13,412 nt of DNA from an uncultured Geobacteraceae bacterium (lineage in GTDB: Bacteria; Desulfobacterota; Desulfuromonadia; Desulfuromonadales; Geopsychrobacteraceae). The stretch lies in NCBI GenBank assembly GCA_937958075.1, contig CALFFB010000126.1:1-13412 (forward strand). The letters are read 5' to 3'. Under the pieces are notes generated by a model. It was not told where the DNA came from, made no database searches, and saw only the letters and a list, made by a program, of their open reading frames with translations. Each line of letters begins with the position of its first letter. The stretch's first letter is position 1. Positions 5,263-12,949 of this stretch are shown here, piece after piece. The position numbers were made by a program, and so were the translations under genes.

Positions 5263-6615
5263 ATGCAGACCAAGATTATCCTGCCGGAGGATCGTCTTCC
5301 GCGTCAGTGGTACAATATCATCCCTGATCTTCCGGAACCGCTGGCTCCGGTTATCCACCCCGGCACCATGCAGCCGGTGTCTCCCGATGATCTGCTTCCC
5401 CTGTTTCCCTTGCCCCTCATCGAACAGGAGGTGTCAACCCGGCGCTGGATCGATATTCCGCAGGAGGTGCTTGATATCTATCAGCTCTGGCGTCCCGCTC
5501 CGATGTATCGTGCCCACCGTCTGGAAAAGGCCCTCGGGACGCCGGCGAAAATTTATTACAAGTACGAAGGCGGCTCGCCGGCGGGGTCCCATAAACCCAA
5601 CAGCGCCATACCCCAGGCGTTCTACAACAAGATAGCCGGCACGAAACGGATTGCCACCGAGACCGGCGCCGGGCAGTGGGGTTCGTCCATCGCTCTGGCC
5701 TGTCAGATGTTCGGCCTTGAGTGTACCGTCTACATGGTCAAGGTGTCTTACAATCAGAAGCCCTATCGCAAGAGTATGATGCAGCTGTGGGGAGCCGATG
5801 TGATTCCGTCCCCCTCGGACAGGACCGGTGCCGGTCGTTCGATTCTTGCCGCTGATCCCGACAGCAACGGCTCCCTGGGGATCGCCATCAGTGAGGCGGT
5901 AGAAGACGCCGCGACCCGCGAAGATACCCGTTACGCCCTGGGGAGCGTCCTCAATCACGTCTGTCTGCACCAGACCATTATCGGGCTTGAGGTCAAGGCA
6001 CAGATGGAACTGGCGGGTGATTATCCCGATGTGGTCATCGGCTGTCACGGCGGTGGTTCCAATTTTGCCGGTATCGCCTTCCCCTTTGTTGCGGACAAGG
6101 CCGCCGGTAAGCAGGTCCGGGTGCTGGCCCTGGAACCGGCCAGCTGTCCGACCCTGACCAGGGGTGTGTACGCCTTTGATTACGGCGATACGGCCAAAAT
6201 GGCACCGGTAACGAAGATGTATACTCTCGGGCACGATTTCATGCCGCCGGGCATTCATGCCGGCGGATTGCGCTACCATGGCGCGTCGCCCCTGGTGTCG
6301 CAACTGGTTCACGCCGGCGTGGTCGAGGCCAGGGCGGTACACCAGCTGGCCTGTTTTGAAGCGGCGGTTCAGTTTTCCCGCTGCGAGGGCATTATCCCGG
6401 CGCCGGAATCGAGCCATGCCATCCGGGGTGCCATAGACGAGGCGCTGCAGGCCAGGGAGGAAGGCAAACAGAAGACGATTCTCTTCAACCTTTCGGGTCA
6501 TGGTCATGTCGATATGGCGGCTTATGACGATTATTTTTCCGGCAAGCTCAATGATTACGCGTATCCTGAGGACCAGATCCGTGAATCCCTGGCGCATCTG
6601 CCCCGGTTGGATTGA
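5263..6615 (+). CDS. trpB2: Tryptophan synthase beta-like PLP enzyme (TrpB2 type)
   Basis: Condenses indole (or a related nucleophile) with L-serine to form L-tryptophan in a PLP-dependent reaction. TrpB2 enzymes often act without a close TrpA partner and may salvage free indole. The 450-residue length and the N-terminus (LPRQWYNIIPDLPEPLAPVIHPGT) mark the long TrpB2 type rather than canonical TrpB of about 400 residues. The PLP lysine is Lys111 in GSHKPNSA, and the phosphate loop is GCHGGGSN (260-267). The WRPAPMYRAHRLE and ETGAGQWGSS segments are characteristic. Start set by AAGGAG (5248-5253), nine bases before the ATG; a frame to 5173 is open but unsupported. No trpA or other trp gene is nearby. 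It heads a close-packed set with yacG, queD and queE. IorA at the window end also handles indolepyruvate, which hints at aromatic amino acid turnover. Confidence 0.93.
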   Translation: MQTKIILPEDRLPRQWYNIIPDLPEPLAPVIHPGTMQPVSPDDLLPLFPLPLIEQEVSTRRWIDIPQEVLDIYQLWRPAPMYRAHRLEKALGTPAKIYYKYEGGSPAGSHKPNSAIPQAFYNKIAGTKRIATETGAGQWGSSIALACQMFGLECTVYMVKVSYNQKPYRKSMMQLWGADVIPSPSDRTGAGRSILAADPDSNGSLGIAISEAVEDAATREDTRYALGSVLNHVCLHQTIIGLEVKAQMELAGDYPDVVIGCHGGGSNFAGIAFPFVADKAAGKQVRVLALEPASCPTLTRGVYAFDYGDTAKMAPVTKMYTLGHDFMPPGIHAGGLRYHGASPLVSQLVHAGVVEARAVHQLACFEAAVQFSRCEGIIPAPESSHAIRGAIDEALQAREEGKQKTILFNLSGHGHVDMAAYDDYFSGKLNDYAYPEDQIRESLAHLPRLD

Positions 6616-6618
6616 GTT

Positions 6619-6816
6619 ATGATGAAGATCCGCTGCCCCCAGTGCGGCAGACAGACCTTCTGGCAGGACAACCCTTCGCGCCCCTTCTGCAGTGAGCGCT
6701 GCCGCCTGATCGATCTGATGTGCTGGGATAATGAAGACTACACGGTCGCCGGAAACAGGGTTGACCCGGAAGCACATAGCGAAGACGATGATATATCGTC
6801 CTTATCCAGGGAGTAA
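6619..6816 (+). CDS. yacG: DNA gyrase inhibitor YacG (zinc ribbon)
   Basis: A 65-residue YacG protein; the E. coli homologue binds GyrB and blocks gyrase binding to DNA. Four zinc-ligand cysteines, Cys6, Cys9, Cys24 and Cys28, occur as CPQC and CSERC. They are followed by the family's RLIDLMCW segment and an acidic tail (EDDDISSLSRE). The frame begins 3 bp after the trpB2 stop and its stop shares one base with the queD ATG (TAATG), so it is almost surely cotranscribed and translationally coupled. Two adjacent ATGs (6619, 6622) are possible starts. In many proteobacteria yacG sits by coaE; here its partners are different. Confidence 0.92.
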   Translation: MMKIRCPQCGRQTFWQDNPSRPFCSERCRLIDLMCWDNEDYTVAGNRVDPEAHSEDDDISSLSRE

Positions 6817-7193
6817 TGTCTATGTACCACCTGTCCATCGTGACAAGTTTTGCCGCCGCCCACAACCTGCTCCACTATCAGGGTGATTGTGAAAACCTGC
6901 ATGGCCACAACTGGAAGGTTGAGGTGACGGTCAAGACCGAGACCCTTGACCGGGCCGGTCTGGGTATCGACTTTAAAATCCTGAAGAAGTATACGCGTCA
7001 GATCATGGGCTACCTTGACCATAAATACCTTAATGATCTTGATGCTTTCAAGGATATCAGCCCGTCTTCCGAGCAGATTGCCCGTTTTGTTTTCGAGCGT
7101 CTTGTCGATGACCTTGCCGATTATGAGGTCGAGGTGGAGAAAGTGACTGTGTGGGAATCGGACAATGCCTATGCCAGCTATACCCTCAGCTGA
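6816..7193 (+). CDS. queD: 6-carboxy-5,6,7,8-tetrahydropterin synthase (QueD)
   Basis: Converts 7,8-dihydroneopterin triphosphate to 6-carboxytetrahydropterin, the second step in making preQ0/queuosine. The 125-residue protein is of normal length. The zinc ligands are His16 (AAAHNL), His29 and His31 (LHGHNW). The catalytic Cys25 lies in GDCENLHGH, the Asp68-His69 pair in GYLDHKYLND and Glu114 in VWESDNAYASY. The start overlaps the yacG stop by one base. It is followed by queE with a 29-bp overlap, so the two consecutive enzymes are made together. The first pathway enzyme (GTP cyclohydrolase I) and queC are not in the window. Confidence 0.95.
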   Translation: MSMYHLSIVTSFAAAHNLLHYQGDCENLHGHNWKVEVTVKTETLDRAGLGIDFKILKKYTRQIMGYLDHKYLNDLDAFKDISPSSEQIARFVFERLVDDLADYEVEVEKVTVWESDNAYASYTLS

Positions 7194-7920
7194 ACTGGTC
7201 GAGATTTTTTCGTCCCTGCAGGGGGAGGGGGATCTGGTGGGTTTTCGCCAGGTTTTTCTGCGTTTTTGCGGCTGCAACCTGTCCTGTCATTATTGTGATA
7301 CCAATTTTCTGCAGAACTCCATCTGCCGGGTCGAGGTCGATCCCGGTTCCGGCGACATCGTCGAGTATCCGAATCCCGTTGCCATTGAACAGGTAACCAG
7401 CCTCCTCAATAACTGGCAGCAGCAGTTTCCCGGTGCCCATCATTCCATCACCCTGACCGGCGGGGAGCCGCTGTTGCATATCGAGCTGCTGCGCCAGTGG
7501 CTGCCGCATCTGCGCAACATTCTGCCCGTGAGCCTGGAGACCAACGGCACCCTGCCCCAGGCCCTGAGCCGGGTGATCGATCAGTTCGACCGGGTGGCCA
7601 TGGATATCAAACTGGCATCCCAGACCGGTGAACCCACGGATTGGGACGCACATGCCGCTTTTTTGAAGATGGCCTCCCGGGTTGACTGTTCCGTGAAGCT
7701 GGTGGTCGGCGAGTCCGTCAGTGATGAGGAGGTTGTCAGGGCAGCGGAACTGGTTGCCGGCGTTGGTCAGCATATCCCGGTCATTCTGCAGCCTGTTACC
7801 AGGGGAGCGAGGGTGGGGATCAGCAACAGGCGCCTGTTGCATGTCCAGGCGCTGATGGCGGCCATTCATCCCCATGTCCGTGTTATTCCACAGACTCACG
7901 TGTTCATGGGGGTCATGTAG
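7165..7920 (+). CDS. queE: 7-carboxy-7-deazaguanine synthase (QueE), radical SAM
   Basis: A radical SAM enzyme that rearranges 6-carboxytetrahydropterin to 7-carboxy-7-deazaguanine, the step after QueD. The 251 residues begin with the family's EIFSSLQGEGDLVGFRQVFL substrate segment. The iron-sulfur motif is Cys37-x3-Cys41-x2-Cys44 in CGCNLSCHYCDT, with an extra Cys35. The SAM-binding LTGGEPLL and later SLETNGT and AMDIKLAS segments are as expected. It starts inside queD (29-bp overlap; an ATG at 7171 is an alternative). It converges on coaD with a 7-bp gap. Confidence 0.95.
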   Translation: MPMPAIPSAELVEIFSSLQGEGDLVGFRQVFLRFCGCNLSCHYCDTNFLQNSICRVEVDPGSGDIVEYPNPVAIEQVTSLLNNWQQQFPGAHHSITLTGGEPLLHIELLRQWLPHLRNILPVSLETNGTLPQALSRVIDQFDRVAMDIKLASQTGEPTDWDAHAAFLKMASRVDCSVKLVVGESVSDEEVVRAAELVAGVGQHIPVILQPVTRGARVGISNRRLLHVQALMAAIHPHVRVIPQTHVFMGVM

Positions 7921-7927
7921 GGGCCTG

Positions 7928-8413
7928 TCAACCGCTGAACTTGGCCTGCAGTCTGTCTGCGATCAGCGGCGGGACGAATTTGCTGATGTCCCCTTTAAGT
8001 CGTCCGACTTCCTTGACAATGGACGAGCTGAGATAGGCGCATTCCGGTGAGGTCATCATGAACAGGGTTTCGACCTGCTCACAGACGGTATGATTCATCT
8101 GCGCCAGCTGGAACTCGAACTCAAAGTCGGTGACGGCCCGCAGCCCCCGCAGAATCACCCGGGCTTCCTTGCGCACCACATAATCCACCAGCAGACCACT
8201 GAAGGTTTCAACCTGGATACGCCTGTTGTCAGCGGTCAGCTGGGTGATCATGTCGATGCGCTCGGCTACGGAAAACAGGGCGTTTTTTTCACTGTTACAG
8301 GCAACGGCGACGATCACCGTATCAAATATTTCCAGCCCCCGGCGAATGATATCCAGATGGCCGTTGGTGAGGGGATCGAAAGACCCTGGATAGATGGCGA
8401 TATGTCGATTCAT
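7928..8413 (-). CDS. coaD: Phosphopantetheine adenylyltransferase (CoaD)
   Basis: Transfers AMP from ATP to 4'-phosphopantetheine, giving dephospho-CoA in coenzyme A synthesis. 161 residues, normal for the family. Motifs: YPGSFDPLTNGH (8-19, with the nucleotidyltransferase TNGH), RGLRAVTDFEFEFQLAQMN, and the YLSSSIVKE signature (Ser run at 129-131). Its ATG overlaps the rsmD stop by four bases (ATGA), an rsmD-coaD pairing common in bacteria that suggests coupled translation. Confidence 0.97.
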   Translation of the reverse strand: MNRHIAIYPGSFDPLTNGHLDIIRRGLEIFDTVIVAVACNSEKNALFSVAERIDMITQLTADNRRIQVETFSGLLVDYVVRKEARVILRGLRAVTDFEFEFQLAQMNHTVCEQVETLFMMTSPECAYLSSSIVKEVGRLKGDISKFVPPLIADRLQAKFSG

Positions 8414-8982
8414 GGTTCTTGATTATCCCTGGCGTAACCAAAAAGGTGAATAGTGGTCGAACCGTAACGGCGCTGAGTCAAGGGGGAAAAAGGGGGTTGT
8501 TCTGCAACGGTTTCGTTGCTGGCTGTTTCCACGCAGATTATCCCATTGTTTGCCAATAGATTCAATGCGGCGATCTTTTCCAGAACCGCGGGGATCAGGC
8601 CCGAATGGTAGGGCGGGTCGAGAAAAATCAGGTCAAAGGGAGCTTCTGTGCTGATTCCGGGCAGGGCAGCCTGAACCTCTCTGTGGATAACACGGGTCTG
8701 TTCCGCAAAACCGCAGGCAGCGATATTTCGCTGTATGATGTTGACGGCATAGGCAGACTGATCCACCAACAGGGCCCGGCGCGCGCCACGGCTGATCGCT
8801 TCCAGCGACTGGGCACCGGTGCCGGCAAAGAGTTCGAGCACGCTGAGGTCGTGCAGCCCCTGCATCCGGCTGATGAGCAGGCTGAAGAGGGCCTCGCGCA
8901 CCCGGTCAGGCGTCGGTCGGATCTGCCTGCCGTCAAAGGGGGTAAGTTTTCTGCCTCTGGCACTGCCACTGATAATGCGCAC
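8410..8982 (-). CDS. rsmD: 16S rRNA (guanine966-N2)-methyltransferase RsmD
   Basis: Methylates N2 of G966 in 16S rRNA in the 30S subunit. A 190-residue Rossmann-fold methyltransferase. It starts with MRIISGSARGRKL, then RPTPDRVREALF (22-33), the SAM motif LELFAGTGAQSLEA (49-62) and the catalytic DPPY (122-125). The start is a GTG at 8982, chosen because the family N-terminus begins exactly there and a GGA lies about six bases upstream. It is first in a two-gene unit with coaD and divergent from the dGTPase gene. Confidence 0.95.
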   Translation of the reverse strand: MRIISGSARGRKLTPFDGRQIRPTPDRVREALFSLLISRMQGLHDLSVLELFAGTGAQSLEAISRGARRALLVDQSAYAVNIIQRNIAACGFAEQTRVIHREVQAALPGISTEAPFDLIFLDPPYHSGLIPAVLEKIAALNLLANNGIICVETASNETVAEQPPFSPLTQRRYGSTTIHLFGYARDNQEP

Positions 8983-9034
8983 AGCTTGTCCGTCTGATAA
9001 GTTGATCTGGGCAAAAAGTTTCGAGAAGGTTTTT

Positions 9035-9051
9035 TAGCAGTCTGCTATGAT
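9035..9051 (+). promoter_or_regulatory. Extended -10 promoter with overlapping palindrome, upstream of the dGTPase gene
   Basis: TGCTATGAT (9043-9051) fits an extended -10 box 45 bp before the dGTPase ATG. There is no clear -35 box, as often with extended -10 promoters. A perfect palindrome, TAGCAG-T-CTGCTA (9035-9047), overlaps it, so a bound protein would block the promoter. The element lies in the 113-bp divergent spacer with rsmD. Confidence 0.4.
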
Positions 9052-9095
9052 GGCCGCAAGGTAAAAAACAGTATCCGCAGCAGCAGGAGGAGATC

Positions 9096-10229
9096 ATGCG
9101 CGAGGACTATCTGGCGGATTACGCAGCCAAAAGTGATGCCAGCCGCGGCCGGAAATACAGTGAACCCTTCAAGGATGACCGGCTGGCCTTCGAGCGGGAC
9201 CGCGACCGGATTATCCATTGTGCTGCATTTCGCCGTCTGGAGTACAAGACGCAGGTTTTCGTCAATCATGAGGGAGACTACTACCGCACCCGTTTGACCC
9301 ACTCTCTGGAAGTCGCACAGATTGCCCGCGGTATTGCCAGAAAGCTGAGCCTGAACGAGGATCTGGTGGAAGCCCTGGCCCTGTCCCATGATCTCGGACA
9401 CACGCCCTTTGGCCATACCGGTGAGCATGTTCTCAACCGGCTGATGCGGGATCATGGCGGTTTCGAGCACAATCACCAGTCCCTGCGCATTGTCGAAGTA
9501 CTGGAACAGCGGTATCCAGGTATCGATGGTCTGAATCTGAGCTGGGAAACCCGCGAAGGCATCATCAAGCATTCCACCTCCTACGACAGCGCTCCCGATG
9601 CTGTCCTGCAGGATTACGATCCGGACCGGCAGCCCACCCTGGAGGCGCAGATTATCGATCTGGCCGATGAAATCGCCTACAACAATCACGATATTGACGA
9701 CGGCCTCAAGGCCGGCTACATCACCCTGGCGGAACTGGCGGATGTGGAGTTATGGCAGCGCACCTTCGTCGAGATCGGCCGTCGTTATCCCGGCATGGAT
9801 CAGAAACGTCATGTTCTGCAGACCATCAGTCATCTCATCGGGGAACTGATACAGGATCTGGTGACGACGACCAGGGAGGGTCTGCGCCGCGAAAACATCT
9901 GCTCCCTCGACGAGGTGCGCCGGCATCCGTCCAAACTGGTTTCTTTCAGTCCGGCCATGAAACGCTGCAACCAGGAACTGAAGGCCTTCCTCTTCAAGCG
10001 CCTGTATCGCCATTACAAGGTGGAACGCATGCGGGTCAAGGCCGAGCGCTTTTTAACCCTGCTCTTTGAAAATTACATGACCAGCCCGACCTTGCTGCCG
10101 GATAAATATCAACGGCGTTACGAACGTTACGGCAGGGAGCGCGTCATCTGCGATTATATTGCCAGCATGACCGATCGCTATGCTCAGGATGAATACAAAC
10201 GTCTGTATGAACCCTTTGAACGGGCGTAA
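9096..10229 (+). CDS. dGTPase-like deoxynucleotide triphosphohydrolase (HD domain)
   Basis: Hydrolyses dNTPs, classically dGTP, to deoxynucleoside and triphosphate. The 377-residue length fits the shorter dGTPase-like group rather than the 505-residue E. coli Dgt. The N-terminus KYSEPFKDDRLAFERDRDRI is typical, with IHCAAFRRLEYKTQVF after it. HD metal ligands: His69 (RTRLTHSLEVA), His98-Asp99 (LSHDLGHTPFGH) and an Asp in DLADEIAYNNHDIDDG (Asp188 or Asp191). The Shine-Dalgarno GGAGG (9086-9090), five bases before the ATG, is strong. It is followed 26 bp later by the Na/Pi transporter gene. The exact dNTP preference cannot be told. Confidence 0.93.
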   Translation: MREDYLADYAAKSDASRGRKYSEPFKDDRLAFERDRDRIIHCAAFRRLEYKTQVFVNHEGDYYRTRLTHSLEVAQIARGIARKLSLNEDLVEALALSHDLGHTPFGHTGEHVLNRLMRDHGGFEHNHQSLRIVEVLEQRYPGIDGLNLSWETREGIIKHSTSYDSAPDAVLQDYDPDRQPTLEAQIIDLADEIAYNNHDIDDGLKAGYITLAELADVELWQRTFVEIGRRYPGMDQKRHVLQTISHLIGELIQDLVTTTREGLRRENICSLDEVRRHPSKLVSFSPAMKRCNQELKAFLFKRLYRHYKVERMRVKAERFLTLLFENYMTSPTLLPDKYQRRYERYGRERVICDYIASMTDRYAQDEYKRLYEPFERA

Positions 10230-10255
10230 GCAGGCTTTGCCATAAAGGTGGTGCA

Positions 10256-11974
10256 ATGTCCTTTTTTCTGACCCAACAAACCATCTTCGGTCTGGTCGGT
10301 GGTCTCGGCATGTTTCTGTTCGGCATGAAGCTCATGTCGGAAGGACTGCAGAAGATCGCCGGTGACCGCATGCGGCATATCCTGACCTCCCTGACGTCAA
10401 ATCGCGTCATTGCCGCCCTGGTGGGTGTCGGTCTGACCGCACTGATCCATTCGTCCAGCGCGACGACGGTGATGGTCGTCGGTTTTGTCAACGCCGGCCT
10501 GCTGTCGCTGATGCAGTCCATCGGCGTCATTCTCGGCGTCAATATCGGTACCACCATAACCGCTCAGATTATCGCCTTCAACATCACCAGGTATGCCTTG
10601 CCCATTATCGGTATCGGGGCGGTATTGCGGCTGTTCAGCAAAAACCGCAAGCATAATTACAGCGGTGAGGTGATTCTGGGTCTGGGATTGTTGTTTTTCG
10701 GTCTCATCATCCTGCGTGAGGCCTTCGATCCACTGCGCTACAGTGAGGATTTCCGGCAACTGTTTTTACTGGTTGGCGATTACAAACTGTTCGGTGTTTT
10801 CGTTGGTGCCGCGCTGACGGTTCTGACCCAGGGCAGCGCCGCGACCCTGGCCATTACCCTGGCCCTTGCCAGCTCCGGGTTGATTACCCTGGACGCCGGG
10901 GTGGCGCTGATCCTCGGAGAAAATATCGGGACCACCGTCACCGCCAACATTTCAGCCATTGGCGCCGGGGTGGCGGCCAAGCGGGCCGCTTTTTCCCATT
11001 TCTTGTTCAACCTGACTGGTGTTGCCTACATTCTGCTTCTGTTTCCCCTGTTTACAAAATTTATCCTGGCGATCACCCCCGGAGAGGCGGACTTTGTCGT
11101 ACAGACCCAGGAACAGATGGAGATATATTCTGCCGCCATTGGGGAAAAACCCTATATCGCCCGGCATATCGCCAACGCCCATACCGTCTTTAACGTGATC
11201 AACGCCCTGCTGTTTCTCCCCTTTATCGGCGTCCTTGCGAAGGTGTCGAGTTATGTTGTTCGCGGCAGCGAAAAGACCAGGATCGACGAGGGCGAGCAGG
11301 TGAAGTTCATTGATGACCGGGTGCTCAATACGCCGCCCGTGGCCATTGGTCAGGCCCGGCGTGAAACCAAGCGCATGGCGCATATCGCTCTGGAGATGCT
11401 CAAAGAAACCAACGCCTTCATGGAAAAAGGGGATATGCGTAAAACTCACGAAGTGGAGCGCAGGGAGGCTGTTGTCGACCTGCTGCAGAAGGAGATCCTT
11501 AACTTTCTGACCAAGCTTTCCCAGCGCTCCATCTCTGCTGACACGTCTACAGCCATCACCACCCTGATGCACATTGTCAACGACGTGGAGCGGGTTGGCG
11601 ATTACTGCATGAACCTGTGCCGTCTGAACGCCCGCAAGCTCAACGGTCATATCCGCTTTTCCCATACCGGGGTGAACGAAGTCGCCAGTATCGCCGATGC
11701 CGCCGGAGAGTTCCTGGACTTTGTGGTAACCGCCCTGGACCAGGATGAGTGCGATATCTTTGACCGGGCCCTGGAATACGAGAACGTTATCGACGATCTG
11801 GAAGAAACCCTGCGCCTGAATCATATCCATCGCCTGAACACGGGAGAGTGCGCTGTCCAGCCGGGATTGATCTTTATCGACATGCTGCAGAGTTACGAAA
11901 AAATCGGTGACCACACCTTCAAAATGGCACGGGTTCTGGCTGAAAGCTGCAAGAATGAAACACGCAGTCATTGA
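10256..11974 (+). CDS. Na/Pi cotransporter family protein with PhoU-like domain
   Basis: Predicted sodium-coupled phosphate transporter of the inner membrane, of the bacterial NptA/YjbB-like type, 572 residues. The membrane part (about 8-275) shows the family's internal repeat: SSSATT (66-71) with GVNIGTT (94-100), then TQGSAAT (191-197) with GENIGTT (221-227). The C-terminal half (about 360-560) is a soluble helical PhoU-like domain, with the segments RRETKRMAHIALEML and IVNDVERVGDYCMNL and, near the end, LQSYEKIGDHTF. Some YjbB-type members export phosphate, so the direction is open. Ribosome site AAGGTGG lies five bases before the ATG. Its last 20 bp overlap the Ppx/GppA gene. Confidence 0.92.
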   Translation: MSFFLTQQTIFGLVGGLGMFLFGMKLMSEGLQKIAGDRMRHILTSLTSNRVIAALVGVGLTALIHSSSATTVMVVGFVNAGLLSLMQSIGVILGVNIGTTITAQIIAFNITRYALPIIGIGAVLRLFSKNRKHNYSGEVILGLGLLFFGLIILREAFDPLRYSEDFRQLFLLVGDYKLFGVFVGAALTVLTQGSAATLAITLALASSGLITLDAGVALILGENIGTTVTANISAIGAGVAAKRAAFSHFLFNLTGVAYILLLFPLFTKFILAITPGEADFVVQTQEQMEIYSAAIGEKPYIARHIANAHTVFNVINALLFLPFIGVLAKVSSYVVRGSEKTRIDEGEQVKFIDDRVLNTPPVAIGQARRETKRMAHIALEMLKETNAFMEKGDMRKTHEVERREAVVDLLQKEILNFLTKLSQRSISADTSTAITTLMHIVNDVERVGDYCMNLCRLNARKLNGHIRFSHTGVNEVASIADAAGEFLDFVVTALDQDECDIFDRALEYENVIDDLEETLRLNHIHRLNTGECAVQPGLIFIDMLQSYEKIGDHTFKMARVLAESCKNETRSH

Positions 11975-12860
11975 TGTCGGCAGCAACACAGTGCGCATGT
12001 TGATAGCCGGTTGCCCCGACGGGTCGCCGGAGTTTTACACGTATGAGCGTTGTATCACCCGGCTGGCCGGGGGGTTCGATCCGGTCACCGGGCTGTCTGC
12101 CGCCGCCAGGCAGCGCACCCTTGAGGCTCTTTGCCGTTTTGCCGGACGCCTGCGCCAGGAAAAGATTCCCTGTCTGCGCGCCGTCGGCACCGCGGCCGTG
12201 CGCCGGGCGCCCAATCGTCAGCAGTTTATCGACGAGGTCAGGCAGGGGTGCGGCCTGCAGATTGAAGTGATTGACGGTGATGAGGAAGCACGCCTGATGA
12301 CGGCGGGTATTCTCTCCGTGGTGCGGCCGGCACCGCAGCGGGCCGTGCTCCTGGATATCGGTGGTGGTAGTACGGAAATCGTGGCCAGTGAGCAGGGCAG
12401 GGTGGTCTTTCAACAGAGTTACCCCGTTGGCGTGGTGCGCCTGGTGGAGGATTGTCCCACCCCGGAGCAGCGACAAAAGCCCATCGACGCCATGGCGACG
12501 GCCTTTGTCCGCGCCTGCCCCTGGCAGAGGCTCCCGGGCAGTCCCCTTGTTCTGATCGGTACCGCCGGGACGGTGACGACCCTGGCCGCCATGCATCTTG
12601 AATTGAGCCGCTATGACGCAGCGGTCATCAATAATCATCGTCTTCCCGCCGACTGGATTCAGCAGCTGTATGCCCGCTTTTTGCAACTGTCGCCTGACGA
12701 GCGTGAGAACCTTCCCGGCATGGAACCGGGCAGGGGAGATCTGCTGCCGGCCGGCATGGAAATCATTCTGGCCCTGGCAGAGCGTCTCGGGGTAGACCAG
12801 ATAACCGTTTCTGATGCCGGACTGCTTGAAGGGCTGTCTCTTGCCGCATGCAGTAATTGA
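11955..12860 (+). CDS. Ppx/GppA family phosphatase, short form
   Basis: An exopolyphosphatase/pppGpp phosphohydrolase family protein that removes phosphate from polyphosphate or pppGpp. The 301 residues cover only the two actin-like subdomains; the C-terminal HD-like part of the roughly 500-residue E. coli Ppx and GppA is absent, as in many short members. Motifs: VIDVGSNTVRMLIA at the start, LDIGGGSTEIV (phosphate loop) in the middle, LIGTAGTVTTLA, and a C-terminal SDAGLLEGL. The start at 11955 gives this conserved N-terminus; a frame to 11907 is open but adds unrelated residues. It begins inside the Na/Pi transporter gene (20-bp overlap), so translation is likely coupled. Substrate choice cannot be decided. 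Confidence 0.92.
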   Translation: MKHAVIDVGSNTVRMLIAGCPDGSPEFYTYERCITRLAGGFDPVTGLSAAARQRTLEALCRFAGRLRQEKIPCLRAVGTAAVRRAPNRQQFIDEVRQGCGLQIEVIDGDEEARLMTAGILSVVRPAPQRAVLLDIGGGSTEIVASEQGRVVFQQSYPVGVVRLVEDCPTPEQRQKPIDAMATAFVRACPWQRLPGSPLVLIGTAGTVTTLAAMHLELSRYDAAVINNHRLPADWIQQLYARFLQLSPDERENLPGMEPGRGDLLPAGMEIILALAERLGVDQITVSDAGLLEGLSLAACSN

Positions 12861-12949
12861 CAGCCGGCGCCGCTTTGCCTATTATCTCCCTTTTTTTAGC
12901 AATCCTTTGAATTTCCACCAACTCTAACATGTGCTATCCAAGGGCTGTC
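12861..12949. other. Spacer before iorA
   Basis: An 89-bp spacer. A run of seven T residues near 12892-12898 is not preceded by a good stem, so it is not called a terminator. A poor promoter-like pair (TTGAAT near 12907, TGCTAT near 12932) has 19-bp spacing. iorA may have its own promoter here, but this is weak. Confidence 0.3.

Noticed and set aside
5434..6777. A 447-codon minus-strand frame
   Set aside because: It lies wholly opposite trpB2 and yacG, which have clear family motifs. It has no recognisable domain and is a shadow of high-GC coding sequence.
10952..11998. A 348-codon minus-strand frame
   Set aside because: Antisense to the Na/Pi transporter gene and without motifs; rejected as a shadow.
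12880..12900. T-run after the Ppx/GppA gene as a terminator
   Set aside because: No stem of more than about three pairs precedes it.
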